A DNA stretch of 13,029 nucleotides from Oscillospiraceae bacterium (GTDB lineage Bacteria; Bacillota_A; Clostridia; Oscillospirales; Oscillospiraceae): assembly GCA_017459865.1 (NCBI GenBank), contig JAFUCD010000016.1, positions 1 through 13,029 of the forward strand. The letters run 5' to 3'. Under the pieces are notes generated by a model. That model was not told the origin of the DNA. It saw only the letters and a list, made by a program, of their open reading frames with translations, and ran no database searches. Positions within the stretch are counted from its first letter, which is position 1; each line of letters begins with the position of its first letter. The position numbers and the translations under genes are program-made. This document shows positions 12,806-13,029 of the stretch, piece by piece.

Positions 12806-13029
12806 TCAGACCGTAGACAAACCCGCTTTTGGATCAAGCCAAAAGCGGGTTTGCGGTGTATTTGGCAGGAAACAGGTTCCAAAAGCATAGGATCAACGTG
12901 TTTTTGAGCTGTTTCCTTTGCTCTTTCCATCTCTTTTTTGCAAGCTTTTTCAGATTTAGGCATGCAAAGGTAAGCGCGGCCTTCACTTCCATCCGCGCCT
13001 TGCCATATTCCTGTGTATAACGGAAACCA
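12806..13029 (-). mobile_element. IS1182-like insertion sequence, transposase-end side (partial)
   Basis: The terminal repeat TCAGACCGTAGACAAA (12806-12821) matches the left copy's end in 15 of 16 bases. A 14-bp perfect hairpin (12819-12832 with 12839-12852) follows, containing the transposase stop in its loop and serving as its terminator. The element runs out of the window. Its transposase has the same orientation as that of the left copy, so the two elements flank the window as direct repeats. Confidence 0.75.
12834..13028 (-). CDS. IS1182-like transposase, C-terminus only (partial)
   Basis: The last 64 codons are visible. They begin GFRYTQEYGKARMEVKAALT and continue FACLNLKKLAKKRWKEQ. 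The pattern RYTxxxGxxxxxxxxxLTFACxNLKKLA is typical of the C-terminal end of IS1182-family DDE transposases. The stop TGA lies in the loop of the subterminal hairpin. The catalytic residues are outside the window. Whether this copy is intact, and whether it is the same element as the left one, cannot be seen here. Confidence 0.8.
   Translation of the reverse strand, partial: GFRYTQEYGKARMEVKAALTFACLNLKKLAKKRWKEQRKQLKNTLILCFWNLFPAKYTANPLLA

Overview
The window reads as a GC-rich, anaerobic, endospore-forming member of the Clostridia (the Oscillospiraceae/Ruminococcaceae type fits best; this is inference from gene content and codon use). The evidence is the sporulation pair spoIIGA-sigE, an oxygen-independent HemZ, a two-gene molybdopterin set containing a MoeA-PBP fusion, and an anchored FMN/FAD fumarate-reductase-type enzyme. 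Almost every gene is on the minus strand; the single plus-strand gene is a DMT transporter.

Layout. 1-140 is the end of an IS1182-like insertion sequence (start of its transposase on the minus strand), abutting a hairpin at the 3' end of sigE. 203-1765 holds sigE and spoIIGA. 1903-3806 holds a divergent LysR regulator and EamA/DMT exporter with a clear LysR-type operator between them. This pair is bracketed, stop codon to stop codon, by copies of an 11-bp word identical to the XerD arm of Firmicutes dif sites; more copies sit in the spoIIGA-sigE gap and behind the next gene. 3879-6301 is a translationally coupled hemZ-nucleoside kinase operon. 6538-8349 is a membrane-anchored flavin reductase with its own promoter and a strong terminator. 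8646-11777 holds two moeA-type genes. 11803-12040 is a degenerate copy of the hemZ start and promoter lying directly upstream of the moeA pair. 12090-12725 carries two unrecognised genes of visibly lower GC. 12806-13029 is the end of a second IS1182-like element (3' end of its transposase on the minus strand), again abutting a hairpin.

How it fits together. SpoIIGA is the protease that activates pro-SigE in the mother cell. HemZ serves anaerobic tetrapyrrole synthesis. The two MoeA proteins insert Mo or W into molybdopterin for enzymes not encoded here. The flavin reductase would use an organic acid as extracytoplasmic electron acceptor. Three signs of genome plasticity overlap: IS copies at both ends in the same orientation, direct duplication of the hemZ upstream region around the reductase-moeA block, and clustered XerD-arm repeats around the LysR-EamA pair. 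The ends of the window probably coincide with assembly breaks in the multicopy IS.
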